DNA of 64,000 bases from Chitinophaga oryzae (lineage in GTDB: Bacteria; Bacteroidota; Bacteroidia; Chitinophagales; Chitinophagaceae): positions 4,588,001-4,652,000 of the forward strand of contig NZ_CP051204.2 of assembly GCF_012516375.2 (NCBI RefSeq), read 5' to 3'. The first letter of the stretch is position 1; every line of letters begins with the position of its first letter. Below the pieces are notes generated by a model, which saw only the letters and a program-made list of their open reading frames with translations, searched no databases and was not told the origin of the DNA. A program made the position numbers and the translations under genes. This document shows, one piece after another, positions 23,070-32,332 of the stretch.

Positions 23070-24247
23070 CGGACACGCATCTTCTTATACCGGCCCAGCC
23101 CCGGCTCCCAGCTGCGGCGGATTTCCGCTTCTGTTTTCCCGGCAATGATCTGCTGGCGGAAAGCCGTAGTACCGGCCAGCTTGTCAATACTGCCCATTTG
23201 CTTGCTGTAAGACTGATCAAAGAACCGCTCTTTCTCCGGATAAGCTTTGTACATCTCAATCATCCAACTGAGGTTGATCTTACCGGCCTTGCGCAACGGA
23301 GCGGTGTCAAATTTGCGCAGGTCCAGCCCATAGCAGGCTTGTCCCATATGCAGCGGGGACTCGGACTTACCCGGAATACTTTCCGGCGTGAAGGAAAATT
23401 CATACTGCCCTTTCAGCGCCGGGGCGCCCAGTACAGTGAAAGGCATGTAAGTGCCCCTGCCCTGGCTGATAATCGTTCCTTCAAACAAACACAGGGAAGG
23501 GTATAATAAAACCGACTGCTGTGTATTCAGATTGGGAGAAGGTCCTACAGGCAACGTATAGTCCATACCGTGCCTGTAATTTTTTACAGGGATGATCTTC
23601 AGTTTACATTTCCGCTTGTTTTTCAGCCAGCCCTCGCCGTTGATCATGCGGGCAAACTCACCGACAGTCAAACCATGCGTGATGGGTATCGGAAACTGTC
23701 CGATACCGGATTTCAGCTTCATATCCAGGACAGGCCCGTCCACATAATCGTTGGGGTTGGGGCGGTCCAGTATCACCAGCTCCTTCCCCGCTTCCACGCA
23801 GGCTTCCATGATATCGCGCAGGGTATTGATATTGGTATAAAAACGGCAACCCACATCCTGTATGTCGTAAATCATCACATCGATGGCGTCCATATCCTGC
23901 CTGGGCGGCATTTTGCGGGCGCCATACAGGGAGATCACCGGGATACCTGTCTCAGCGTCTACTTCATCGGCCACATGTGCGCCGTTGCTGGCATTGCCCC
24001 GGAAACCATGCTCCGGCCCGAAAATACGGGTGACCTTCACCCCTGATTTCAACAGGCTGTCGACCAGCAAACGTTCACCGATCACCGCAGTGGGATTCAC
24101 GACCATGCCCACCTTTTTGCCTTTCAGATAAGGCACATACAAGCTGGTCTGCTCAGCGCCTGTCATGACAGGTTTGGGAGATGCTGCATCAGCTGTCAGC
24201 GCTCCAGCCAGTAACAATAAGAGAAATACGCGGAATACAAATTGCAT
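23051..24247 (-). CDS. DUF1343 protein, NamZ-like exo-beta-N-acetylmuramidase
   Basis: A 398-residue exported protein from ATG 24247 (signal peptide QFVFRVFLLLLLAGALTADA). It matches the DUF1343 family, whose member NamZ releases N-acetylmuramic acid from peptidoglycan fragments (GH171). Conserved blocks are VGMVVNPTAVI, RIFGPEHGFRGNASNGAHV with the catalytic-region Glu, DVMIYDIQDVGCRFYTNINT, VILDRPNP, GPVLDM and THGLTVGEFARMINGE. Length fits the family. It probably acts in peptidoglycan recycling or scavenging. A frame extension of 12 codons upstream is ignored because it precedes the signal peptide. Confidence 0.88.
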   Translation of the reverse strand: MQFVFRVFLLLLLAGALTADAASPKPVMTGAEQTSLYVPYLKGKKVGMVVNPTAVIGERLLVDSLLKSGVKVTRIFGPEHGFRGNASNGAHVADEVDAETGIPVISLYGARKMPPRQDMDAIDVMIYDIQDVGCRFYTNINTLRDIMEACVEAGKELVILDRPNPNDYVDGPVLDMKLKSGIGQFPIPITHGLTVGEFARMINGEGWLKNKRKCKLKIIPVKNYRHGMDYTLPVGPSPNLNTQQSVLLYPSLCLFEGTIISQGRGTYMPFTVLGAPALKGQYEFSFTPESIPGKSESPLHMGQACYGLDLRKFDTAPLRKAGKINLSWMIEMYKAYPEKERFFDQSYSKQMGSIDKLAGTTAFRQQIIAGKTEAEIRRSWEPGLGRYKKMRVRYLLYP

Positions 24248-24344
24248 AAGCTTAGATATAGATATACCCGTAAATATAGACATTAACCGGTATTCGCTTC
24301 ACACCAAAAAATCGTACCTTAAAAAGCTGTAACTCGTCACCAAT

Positions 24345-24971
24345 ATGAAATGGATATTTCTTCCGTTGTTTGGGCTGTTGTATCACATCACCCAGGCACA
24401 ACCCCGGCCGGCAGACTATCGCGCTGCTTTTCAGCAGGATTCCGCCCTGCGCAGATGGGCGCGCAGCATCCCCGGTTTCAACCCGGACGTCTTTGCGTTC
24501 CGGAACACCACCGGCTTCGGCGAAGTTTGGCGGGATACGCTCCGCGGCAAGGAGGCCGCTACTTACTTCAATGCTTTCGGTACCCTTGTCAGCTATTCAC
24601 CCGATAAAAAACAATGGCTGGATTTCTTCAGCTACCAGGTGTCAATGGAGCCTGTCGCAGATGGCCGGTACCGTGCGTCTTATGAGGCAGACCAGTCCCT
24701 GCTGCTGGGCAGCTCCGCCGGCAACACACGTACCGGCATCGCCTATATGGGCGCATCGTCCTGGATCGAAGAAACCTTCTGGGTGGACAATCACACATTT
24801 TTGGCCGTGGGTGTGACAAACGCAAAAGGATTCCATCCCTTTATCTGTATCGGGGACACCGATACCAGGAAAATACACCACTACAGCCCACCGGATGACA
24901 GCCACAATCGTTCCCGTAAGTATGTTTCTTTCCGCTGGGCGAAAATGGCGTCACGGATCATCCGGGAATAA
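24345..24971 (+). CDS. secreted protein of unknown function
   Basis: A 208-residue protein with a short signal peptide (KWIFLPLFGLLYHITQAQ) and a mature part that looks like a compact beta-rich domain: NAFGTLVSYSPDKKQWLDFF, GIAYMGASSWIEETFWVDNH and FICIGDTDTRKIHHY. No catalytic motif or named family was recognised. TACCTTAA at 24317-24324, one or two bases off the -7 consensus, precedes it. It diverges from the NamZ-like gene and converges with the MocR gene. Confidence 0.68.
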   Translation: MKWIFLPLFGLLYHITQAQPRPADYRAAFQQDSALRRWARSIPGFNPDVFAFRNTTGFGEVWRDTLRGKEAATYFNAFGTLVSYSPDKKQWLDFFSYQVSMEPVADGRYRASYEADQSLLLGSSAGNTRTGIAYMGASSWIEETFWVDNHTFLAVGVTNAKGFHPFICIGDTDTRKIHHYSPPDDSHNRSRKYVSFRWAKMASRIIRE

Positions 24972-24992
24972 TGGCTGCTAAAAAGGTAACCG

Positions 24993-26450
24993 TTACTTTA
25001 CTACGGTAGCGAGTATACGAACTCCCTCTTCCAGTTCTGCCGGCGTCAGCGAGGCATACCCCAGCCGGAGCGCGTTCAGCGGATTGCCATCAAAACAGAA
25101 CAGTTCTGTGGCCATCACGGAAACGCCTCTCTTCAACAGGCGCGCCGCCAGTTGACTGGTATCGGTCGGTTTCACGAATTTCACCCAAAAGGCCAGCCCG
25201 CCCTCCGGTTTCCGGAAGATCACCTGTTTGCCGAGATGCTGGTGTAACAACTGGTCCATCTTCTCCCGTCTTTCTTTATAGATATTAGATGCCCTTCGGG
25301 CATGACGGTTGATAATGCCGTCTTCCATCAGTCCGGCTACCGCCAGTTCCATGATTGGATCGCCCTGGCGGTCTATCAGCCTTCTTAGCTGCGCCAACGC
25401 TGCCACAAAAGCAGGCGGCCCCGTTACATAACCGATCCGCACCGCCGGTGCTACCAGTTTGCTCAGGGAGCTGATGTAAATCACGTTGCCGGCCCCTTCA
25501 TGGCTTGCCAGCGGCAGCAGGCTCCTGGCGCTGAAATGGAATTCATGATCATAGTCATCTTCAATGATGGCAAAGCCGTAGCGGTTGGACAGCTCCAGCA
25601 ATTTAAGCCGTCGCTCCACTTTCATGCTGACGGCAGTAGGAAACTGGTGATGCGGCGTTACATACACCGCTTTCAATGGCGTGGTGCGGCATACCTCTTC
25701 CAGCACATCTGTCATCAGGCCTTTCTCGTCCACCGGGATATGCACCATACGGGCGCCTGCGTTCACAAACGTCTGCCTCGCCGGCAGATAGCCCGGCGAT
25801 TCAATGGCGACGATGTCCCCGGGCTGCAGCAGCGTTTGGGCTGCCAGGTATAGGGCCATCTGGCTGCCGCGGGTGATGCAGATCTGCTGCGGATCGGTGT
25901 TCATCCCTCTTTTAAAAGACAACATGCCCGATACGGCGATCCTGAGTCTTTCGTCACCCTGTTCATGGCCGTAACCCAGCATACGCCAGCGCGCTTTCTG
26001 CTGGAAAATACGCTTATACGCTTTAGCCAGTTCGTCCAGCGGCGCTAACCGCACATCCGGCCAACCGTCATTAAACACGATCAGGTTGGCATTCACCTCC
26101 TGGGGTATAGGGCTCAACCGCTCATGATCGTTAAAGGTGAAGCCGGCTGTTTTCTTCGCCGGCTGCGCTTTCCTGTCAGGCAGCTCCGCGGAAACAAACG
26201 TGCCGCTTTTATCTGCTGTTTCCAACCAGCCTTCCGCCGTCAGTTCTTCATATGCCAGCACAACTGTTTTCCGGTTCACGCCAAGATCTGCCGCCAGTAC
26301 GCGCGTTCCCGGCAGCGGCGTGCCGGGTTTCAGTCTTCCTTTCTTTATCTCCGCCACAATACCGTCCGCTATCTGCCGGTACACCGACAGGTGCGGGTTG
26401 TTAAAATCAAGCGTCAGTGTCGTTTTCCAGGGTCTGAGCATCTGGACCAT
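24993..26450 (-). CDS. MocR/PdxR-type regulator (GntR helix-turn-helix fused to aminotransferase fold)
   Basis: A 485-residue fusion. Residues 15-90 are a GntR winged helix (VYRQIADGIVAEIKKGRLKPG, LGVNRKTVVLAYEEL). A linker leads to a fold-type I aminotransferase domain at about 120-480 with ITRGSQMALYLAAQ, the cofactor Asp in IIEDDYDHEF near residue 298, the Schiff-base Lys331 in SSLSKLVAPAVRIGYV, and a final Arg region (ALRLGYASL). MocR regulators sense pyridoxal phosphate or amino acids; PdxR controls vitamin B6 synthesis. No pdx gene is adjacent, so the target is unknown. Confidence 0.9.
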   Translation of the reverse strand: MVQMLRPWKTTLTLDFNNPHLSVYRQIADGIVAEIKKGRLKPGTPLPGTRVLAADLGVNRKTVVLAYEELTAEGWLETADKSGTFVSAELPDRKAQPAKKTAGFTFNDHERLSPIPQEVNANLIVFNDGWPDVRLAPLDELAKAYKRIFQQKARWRMLGYGHEQGDERLRIAVSGMLSFKRGMNTDPQQICITRGSQMALYLAAQTLLQPGDIVAIESPGYLPARQTFVNAGARMVHIPVDEKGLMTDVLEEVCRTTPLKAVYVTPHHQFPTAVSMKVERRLKLLELSNRYGFAIIEDDYDHEFHFSARSLLPLASHEGAGNVIYISSLSKLVAPAVRIGYVTGPPAFVAALAQLRRLIDRQGDPIMELAVAGLMEDGIINRHARRASNIYKERREKMDQLLHQHLGKQVIFRKPEGGLAFWVKFVKPTDTSQLAARLLKRGVSVMATELFCFDGNPLNALRLGYASLTPAELEEGVRILATVVK

Positions 26451-26777
26451 CTATTTAAGTTAAAACTGGATTACCATGATCATCCAAAATTAGACAAATT
26501 TTGTGTCATCAATATCAAGGGTGAGAATTCCTGCAGACAGTGCGGGTGTAATGACCGGTTAAAAGACGGTATTGAACAATCGGCAGCCTGCAACGCTATA
26601 CATCCATCGGGCTGCAGGATTAATTAAGGATTGCATGTAAACATTGCCCCGGGCCTCTGCCCGGGGTTATCTGCTTTGATGGAGACAGCCTGCCTGTATC
26701 TTTAGATACCGGCGGATAAAATAACATGCGTATTTGGTTATTTCCCGAAATTTATTTTCCTTGGCAGCCGAGACGAT
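26451..26777. other. intergenic region between the MocR gene and the ECF sigma gene
   Basis: It holds a reverse-strand -7 box TAATTTTG at 26492-26485 for the MocR gene, with TTG at 26512-26510 as a weak -33 (17-base spacer). A perfect hairpin CCCCGGGC-CTCT-GCCCGGGG lies at 26647-26666 without a T tract. No canonical promoter is seen for the ECF gene. No small gene is supported here. Confidence 0.45.
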
Positions 26778-27347
26778 ATGCAGGAACTGGCTGACATACA
26801 ACTGTTACACTTACTCCGTACAGGAGACGAAAATGCTTTCACGACGATCTACAAGCGTTACTGGAAACTGCTCTTTTCCGTGGCAGCCAATAAGCTGGAT
26901 AACCTGGAGGAAGCGGAAGAACTGGTACAGGATGTTTTTTCGGACATATGGGACCGCCGCGAAACCCTCACGCTGACAGGACCGCTGCCTGCCTACCTGG
27001 CCGTAGCCATGAAGTACCGCGTCATCAACCTGCAGGCAAAGAAAAAAAGAGCCAGGGCTTACTCTTCCTATGCCCTGGAAAATATGTCGCCCGAAGATCA
27101 TTCCACCGAACAATGGCTGCGTTTTGAAGACCTGAAAGACCTGCTCTCTGGCCTGGTAGCAGCTCTTCCCGAACGTTGCCGGCTTACCTACCGGTTGAGC
27201 CGCGAAATGGGCCTTTCCCATAAGGAAATCGCGCAACAAATGAACATCTCCGAAAAGGCCGTGGAACACAATCTCGCGCGGGCGGTCAAAACACTGAAGA
27301 CCGGACTTAAACATCTCTCCGCGCTGCTGCTCTCCACGCTCCCCTGA
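26778..27347 (+). CDS. ECF RNA polymerase sigma factor (Bacteroidota FecI-like)
   Basis: A 189-residue sigma-70 factor of extracytoplasmic type. Region 2 is DENAFTTIYKRYWKLLFSVA plus NLEEAEELVQDVFSDIWDRRE (residues 15-62). Region 4 is LPERCRLTYRLSREMGLSHKEIAQQMNISEKAVEHNLARA (about 130-170). The last 20 residues are hydrophobic (LKHLSALLLSTLP). It is followed by a FecR anti-sigma gene and an STN-type SusC, the full cell-surface-signalling set in which ligand at the outer-membrane transporter frees the sigma factor to express susC/susD. Confidence 0.92.
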   Translation: MQELADIQLLHLLRTGDENAFTTIYKRYWKLLFSVAANKLDNLEEAEELVQDVFSDIWDRRETLTLTGPLPAYLAVAMKYRVINLQAKKKRARAYSSYALENMSPEDHSTEQWLRFEDLKDLLSGLVAALPERCRLTYRLSREMGLSHKEIAQQMNISEKAVEHNLARAVKTLKTGLKHLSALLLSTLP

Positions 27348-27463
27348 TACAATTTTCCCATTTAGTAATTTTTTTTATTGAATTCCAGATAATTTTTAAT
27401 TTTTTTATAAACATATGGGGATTGGTCCTTTCCGATTGACTTATTATAAAAGACCTCTTTTGT

Positions 27464-28633
27464 ATGAGCCAGGAAAAGGAACAAAGCCGGTATGAAGCAC
27501 TGGCGGAAAAATGGCTGAAAGGCACCATCACCCCGGAAGAAGCGCAGGAATATGCCGCGTGGTACAACGCCGGTCAGGATGCGCCGGTGGACATCCCTGC
27601 CTCTTTTGCTGCGAGCGAGGCTGAACAGGAAAAAAGGATATGGAATAAAATAACTGCCCGGACAGGCTTTCCGGGTCATACGGCAACGGTCGCCCCATCG
27701 CGCCGGCGCCGCTGGTGGGTTGCCGCCGCGGTAACAGCCGCCATTGTTACCGCCGGCTACTGCTGGCATCACCTGCAAACCAAAACGCTTCCGGCCCGGC
27801 AGCTGGCTACTCACGCACCTGACGCTGCGCCGGGGTCGGACAAAGCGGTGCTCACCCTCAGCAACGGCCGCCAAATCCTGCTCGACAGTGCAGGCAACGG
27901 CGCACTGGCACAACAGGGCGGCGTACGCATCGTCAAAAATGAAGACGGCTCCATCCTATACGTAGACGAGCATTCCGGCGCCCTTACAGACACCTTGTAC
28001 AACATCATGTCCGTCCCCAAAGGCGGGCAATACAAACTTATCCTCCCGGATGGCTCACGGGTATGGCTAAACGCTGCCAGCTCGCTGAAATATCCGGTCG
28101 CTTTCAGCAACCGGGAAAGAAGCGTCGAACTGACCGGCGAAGGTTATTTTGAAGTGACCGCCAGCGCGGCCAGCCCTTTCCGCGTAACAGTACGCAACAC
28201 GCAGATCGCAGTGCTGGGCACCAGCTTCAACATCATGGGCTATGCCGATGAAACCGGCATACAGACCACCCTCCTCAGTGGCGCCGTGAAAGTAAAACAG
28301 GGAACAACAGAAAAAATGCTCACGCCTGGCCAGCAGGCGGTAGTGAACAATGAAAACGGCCGCATTTCCGTCGGGGAAACGGAAACAGCCCTCGCCACCG
28401 CCTGGAAAGACGGCCAGTTCCGCTTCTCAGGCAATAATATCCCTATGGTACTGCGCCAGATCGGCCGCTGGTATAATATCGATATCGTCTACCAGGGAAG
28501 CATCCCCCAGGGACATATAACGGGCAAGGTACCACGAAACATGAAACTGTCAGGCGTAATCCGCATCCTGGAACTCAGCGGCATCCGCTGCAGACAGGAA
28601 GCGGGCAGGCTCCTCGTATTTCCCTCATCCTGA
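27464..28633 (+). CDS. FecR-family anti-sigma factor with DUF4974-type C-terminus
   Basis: A 389-residue inner-membrane protein. The N-terminal ~75 residues are cytosolic (YEALAEKWLKGTITPEEAQEYAAWY) and should hold the ECF factor; one membrane helix lies near 82-98 (WWVAAAVTAAIVTAGYCW). The periplasmic FecR domain spans about 180-290 (PKGGQYKLILPDGSRVWLNAASSLKYPVAF, then FEVTASAASPFRV). The C-terminal ~70 residues (FRFSGNNIPMVLRQIGRWYNIDIVY) match DUF4974. The 116-base gap after the ECF gene is AT-rich. Confidence 0.92.
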   Translation: MSQEKEQSRYEALAEKWLKGTITPEEAQEYAAWYNAGQDAPVDIPASFAASEAEQEKRIWNKITARTGFPGHTATVAPSRRRRWWVAAAVTAAIVTAGYCWHHLQTKTLPARQLATHAPDAAPGSDKAVLTLSNGRQILLDSAGNGALAQQGGVRIVKNEDGSILYVDEHSGALTDTLYNIMSVPKGGQYKLILPDGSRVWLNAASSLKYPVAFSNRERSVELTGEGYFEVTASAASPFRVTVRNTQIAVLGTSFNIMGYADETGIQTTLLSGAVKVKQGTTEKMLTPGQQAVVNNENGRISVGETETALATAWKDGQFRFSGNNIPMVLRQIGRWYNIDIVYQGSIPQGHITGKVPRNMKLSGVIRILELSGIRCRQEAGRLLVFPSS

Positions 28634-28852
28634 ACTCCATCGCCGGCATTTATTCACCTTTAAAAACTACGGTATGACCAGTCATTATTAACCAAAGTCA
28701 ACAACGTTATGAAAAATGCGCGGCACACCGCGCCACAGGTAGCCCATAAAAAACCAGGAGCGCTTGGACCCGCCCCTGGCTGAATGCCCGGGTTACCGTA
28801 AAACAATATCCGACTAAGATTATTGATCTCTAAACCCAAACACTGCAAATCT

Positions 28853-31800
28853 ATGCAATTGGATTGTTATGTTAAAACCGTGCCCGTAACACGGTTTTTG
28901 TTCACCGGTCGCCCCGGAAGGCGACAGGCAGCACCGCCTCAGGGCCGTTGCCGCTGTAATAAAGTCATCAGGGTTATGAAGCTAACCACCTTACTGCTCA
29001 CACTATTCTGCATCAATGTATCTGCCGGCGTATCTGCGCAACAGCTCACCGTGTCGGTAAAAAACAAACCGCTCGAAAGCATCTTTGCGCTGATAGAGCA
29101 ACAAAGCCACTACACCTTTGTATACCGCGACGAATGGCTGGCAGGTACCAAACCGGTCAACCTGGACATCTCCCGCGGCACTATCGACCAGGTGATGAAA
29201 GCGGCGCTCAGCCAGCAACCTCTCTCCTACGAGATCATCGACAACACCGTGATCGTGACCCGTAAAGTCACGCCCGGCAACCCCGAGCCGGCTGCCGTGG
29301 CGAACAAGATCACCGGCCGCGTGACCGATGAAAAAGGGAACCCGCTGGCCTATGTCAGCGTCGGTATCAAAGGCACGCAGCGGGGCGCGCACACCGACGA
29401 AAACGGGGCCTTTACACTGGAAGTCCGTGAAACAGACGTACTCGTGTTCTCCCTCGTCGGCTACACACCCCGTGAAATCGTCGCAGGCAACCAAACCACC
29501 CTGCAGGTAGCGCTCACACAGGCCATCAGTGACCTTAACCAGGTGGTGGTGGTAGGCTACGGTACCCAGAAGAAAGTCAACATCACCGGCTCCGTCGCCG
29601 CCGTAAAAGGGCAGGAAATAGCCAAATCGCCCGTCACCAATGTCAGCAACGCTCTCGCCGGCAGGCTCCCCGGTATCCGCGCGGTACAGAACAGCGGCGA
29701 ACCCGGCAAAGACGGCTCCCGCATCGATATCAGGGGCTTCGGCACAGCCCTCGTCATCGTGGACGGTGTACCCTCCACCTTCGAACAACTCGACCCCTCT
29801 GAAATAGAAAGCATCTCCATCCTTAAAGACGCCTCAGCAGCGGTATACGGCATCAAAGCCGCCAACGGCGTAGTGTTGGTCACCACCAAAAGAGGAAACA
29901 TGTCCAGGTCGAAAATCACTTACAACACCTACTTCGGCCTCCAGAGCAATACGCGCTATCCCCGCTATGTCAACGCCGCCGAATTCGCGGAACTGACAGA
30001 TGAATCGCAGCTCAACCAGGGCCTCGCACCGGTATACGGCGCCGACAAAGTGCAGAAATACCGCGAAGGGCAGCCCGGCTACGAAAGCACCGACTGGTAC
30101 AACGCCGCCATCCGTAAAAACACACCGCAACAGTACCATAACGTAAACGTCACCGGCGGCACAGAATCTACCCGCTACTTCTTCTCCCTCGGGTACCTCA
30201 ACCAGCAGGGCATGTGGAAAAGCGGCGACACCCGTTTCAACCGCTACAACTTCCGCAGCAACATCAGCACTAAAATCAACAAACGGCTCACAGCAGAACT
30301 CAACCTCGGCGGCCGCCTCGAAAATCGCCACTACCCCGCCGCTGAAAGCGTCACGCTGATGGACCAGGTGCAACGCGCCTATCCTACCTACCCGCTGTAT
30401 GCCAACGGCAACCCGGACTATTACGCTGTGACAAACTTCAGCCATAACGTGCTGGCTTCCATGAACAGTGACTACTCAGGATATTCCGCACAGCAATACA
30501 AATACCTGAGCGGCATCGCGTCCCTTACCTACGACGTTCCCTTCGTGGACGGCCTGACTGCAAAAGCGCTCTATTCCTACCAGTCTGGTACCGCCAACAA
30601 CAAAAAATGGGTGAAACAATTCAGCCTCTATAACTATAACGCCGCTACGAATAAATACGATGTGGGCTATATCGGCAACGCACCCACCAACCTGAGACAG
30701 GATGAAGTACAGGAAGAAAACACCCTGATGCAGCTGTCACTTAACTATACCAAAACGGTAGCGCGCGACCATCACCTCAAAGGCCTGCTCCTGTTTGAAC
30801 AAAGACAAACGATCGGCAGCCAGTTTGAAGCCTACCGCGAGTTTATGCTCGACGCACTGGACCAGCTCTTCGCCGGCGCCAATACCAATAAAAACAACAA
30901 CGGTAAAGCCAGCGAAGCCGCTTACATGGGTTATGTAGGAAGGGTAAACTATGACTACAAAGACCGCTACCTGCTGGAACTCGGCTTCCGCTACGACGGC
31001 TCCTACAAACTGGCGCCCGACCACAGGTGGGGTTTCTTCCCCACCGTGTCCGCCGGATGGAGAATGAGCGATGAAACATTCTTCCGCAATATGGCCCGCC
31101 TGGTCAACAACCTCAAGATCAGAGGCTCCTGGGGCCAGATGGGCGACGACGGTTCCGCCGATCCTTTCCAATACCTCACCGGCTACCGCTATCCGGATGG
31201 CGGCTATATCTTCGGCAAAAACATCGTGGGCGGACTCACGCCTTCCGGCCTGCCTAACCCGCTCATCACCTGGTTCAACGCCACCACCGCCAATATCGGA
31301 TTTGAAGCGGGCTTCCTGCAGAACATGTTCACCGTTGAACTGGACTTCTTCTCCCGCAAACGTACCGGCCTGTTTGCTCAGCGGGTGCTTTCCCTCCCCG
31401 GCACCTACGGCGCCGGCCTCCCGGCTGAAAACCTGAACAGCGACCGTACGCAGGGTTTCGAGCTTGTGCTGGGCTACAATAAAAAAATCGGTGACGTGGT
31501 ACTTAACGTATCTCCCAATATCACCTGGACGCGTACACGTAATCTGTACCAGGAACGCGCCAGCTCCACCAACGCATTCGCCAACTGGAAAGACAATAAC
31601 AACGACAGATGGAGCAACATGATCTGGGGTTACAACGCCATCGGGCAGTTCCGGAGCCAGGAAGAAATTGCCGGCTGGGCTATCCAGGACCGCAAAGGCA
31701 ATACCACCCTCAAGCCAGGCGATCTCAAATATGAAGATCTCAACGGCGACGGCATCATCGACGGCAACGACCGCAAGGTAATCGGGCGCGGCAACACGCC

Positions 31801-32314
31801 GGAATTATTCTACGGCCTCAATCTTGCCGCCACCTGGAAAGGCTTCAGCCTCTCCATGCTGTTCCAGGGCGCCGCCAACTATAATATACTGATAGACGGC
31901 GCCATGAGAGACCCTTTCAGCAACGGCGCCAATGCTTTTGCTTACTTCACCGACCGCTGGCACCGTAGAGACCCGTACAACCCGCAGAGCGAATGGGTGC
32001 CGGGCAAATACCCTTCTACCGTCACCAACGGCCTGGACAACAACAAAGGCGTATCCTCCTTCTGGCTGAAAGACGCATCCTACCTGCGGTTAAAAACCGT
32101 GGAACTGGGCTACTCCCTGCCTAAACCGATGCTGTCTAAAGCCGGTATCGAACAGGTGCGGTTCTATTTCTCTGCACAGAACCTGCTCACGTTCGACAAC
32201 CTGAAATTTATTGACCCGGAAATGCCCACCAACGACGACACGAATGCGGCCGGTAACGGCAAGTACTATCCGCAGCAACGTGTACTCACCCTGGGCATGA
32301 ACCTGCAATTCTGA
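28853..32314 (+). CDS. SusC/RagA-type TonB-dependent transporter with STN domain
   Basis: An outer-membrane transporter of 1,153 residues from ATG 28853. Order of parts: a basic pre-sequence of ~40 residues; a signal peptide starting at the second ATG, 28976 (KLTTLLLTLFCINVSAGVSAQ); an STN signalling domain (SIFALIEQQSHYTFVYRDEWL); a CarboxypepD_reg beta-sandwich (ITGRVTDEKGNPLAYVSVGI); a plug with the SusC signature VVVGYGTQKKVNITGSV and DGVPSTFEQLDPSEIESISI; then a large barrel ending LTLGMNLQF. The STN domain is the part that contacts FecR and reports ligand. SusD begins 18 bases later. Similar transporters often keep such a basic pre-sequence; the shorter start cannot be excluded. Confidence 0.93.
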   Translation: MQLDCYVKTVPVTRFLFTGRPGRRQAAPPQGRCRCNKVIRVMKLTTLLLTLFCINVSAGVSAQQLTVSVKNKPLESIFALIEQQSHYTFVYRDEWLAGTKPVNLDISRGTIDQVMKAALSQQPLSYEIIDNTVIVTRKVTPGNPEPAAVANKITGRVTDEKGNPLAYVSVGIKGTQRGAHTDENGAFTLEVRETDVLVFSLVGYTPREIVAGNQTTLQVALTQAISDLNQVVVVGYGTQKKVNITGSVAAVKGQEIAKSPVTNVSNALAGRLPGIRAVQNSGEPGKDGSRIDIRGFGTALVIVDGVPSTFEQLDPSEIESISILKDASAAVYGIKAANGVVLVTTKRGNMSRSKITYNTYFGLQSNTRYPRYVNAAEFAELTDESQLNQGLAPVYGADKVQKYREGQPGYESTDWYNAAIRKNTPQQYHNVNVTGGTESTRYFFSLGYLNQQGMWKSGDTRFNRYNFRSNISTKINKRLTAELNLGGRLENRHYPAAESVTLMDQVQRAYPTYPLYANGNPDYYAVTNFSHNVLASMNSDYSGYSAQQYKYLSGIASLTYDVPFVDGLTAKALYSYQSGTANNKKWVKQFSLYNYNAATNKYDVGYIGNAPTNLRQDEVQEENTLMQLSLNYTKTVARDHHLKGLLLFEQRQTIGSQFEAYREFMLDALDQLFAGANTNKNNNGKASEAAYMGYVGRVNYDYKDRYLLELGFRYDGSYKLAPDHRWGFFPTVSAGWRMSDETFFRNMARLVNNLKIRGSWGQMGDDGSADPFQYLTGYRYPDGGYIFGKNIVGGLTPSGLPNPLITWFNATTANIGFEAGFLQNMFTVELDFFSRKRTGLFAQRVLSLPGTYGAGLPAENLNSDRTQGFELVLGYNKKIGDVVLNVSPNITWTRTRNLYQERASSTNAFANWKDNNNDRWSNMIWGYNAIGQFRSQEEIAGWAIQDRKGNTTLKPGDLKYEDLNGDGIIDGNDRKVIGRGNTPELFYGLNLAATWKGFSLSMLFQGAANYNILIDGAMRDPFSNGANAFAYFTDRWHRRDPYNPQSEWVPGKYPSTVTNGLDNNKGVSSFWLKDASYLRLKTVELGYSLPKPMLSKAGIEQVRFYFSAQNLLTFDNLKFIDPEMPTNDDTNAAGNGKYYPQQRVLTLGMNLQF

Positions 32315-32332
32315 TCCACTTAACTATTCGTC

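Noticed and set aside
26647..26666. GC-rich perfect hairpin upstream of the ECF gene
   Set aside because: No T tract follows and no gene on that strand ends before it, so I do not call a terminator.
28874..28898. Perfect 9-bp hairpin with T run before susC, possible attenuator
   Set aside because: It probably lies inside the coding pre-sequence of SusC, which joins smoothly to the signal peptide as in related transporters. It would matter only if the start is 28976.
28920..28975. GC-rich stretch with GCCGCTGTAA resembling part of a cobalamin riboswitch
   Set aside because: The B12 box and the expected order of stems are missing, and the region is in frame with susC.
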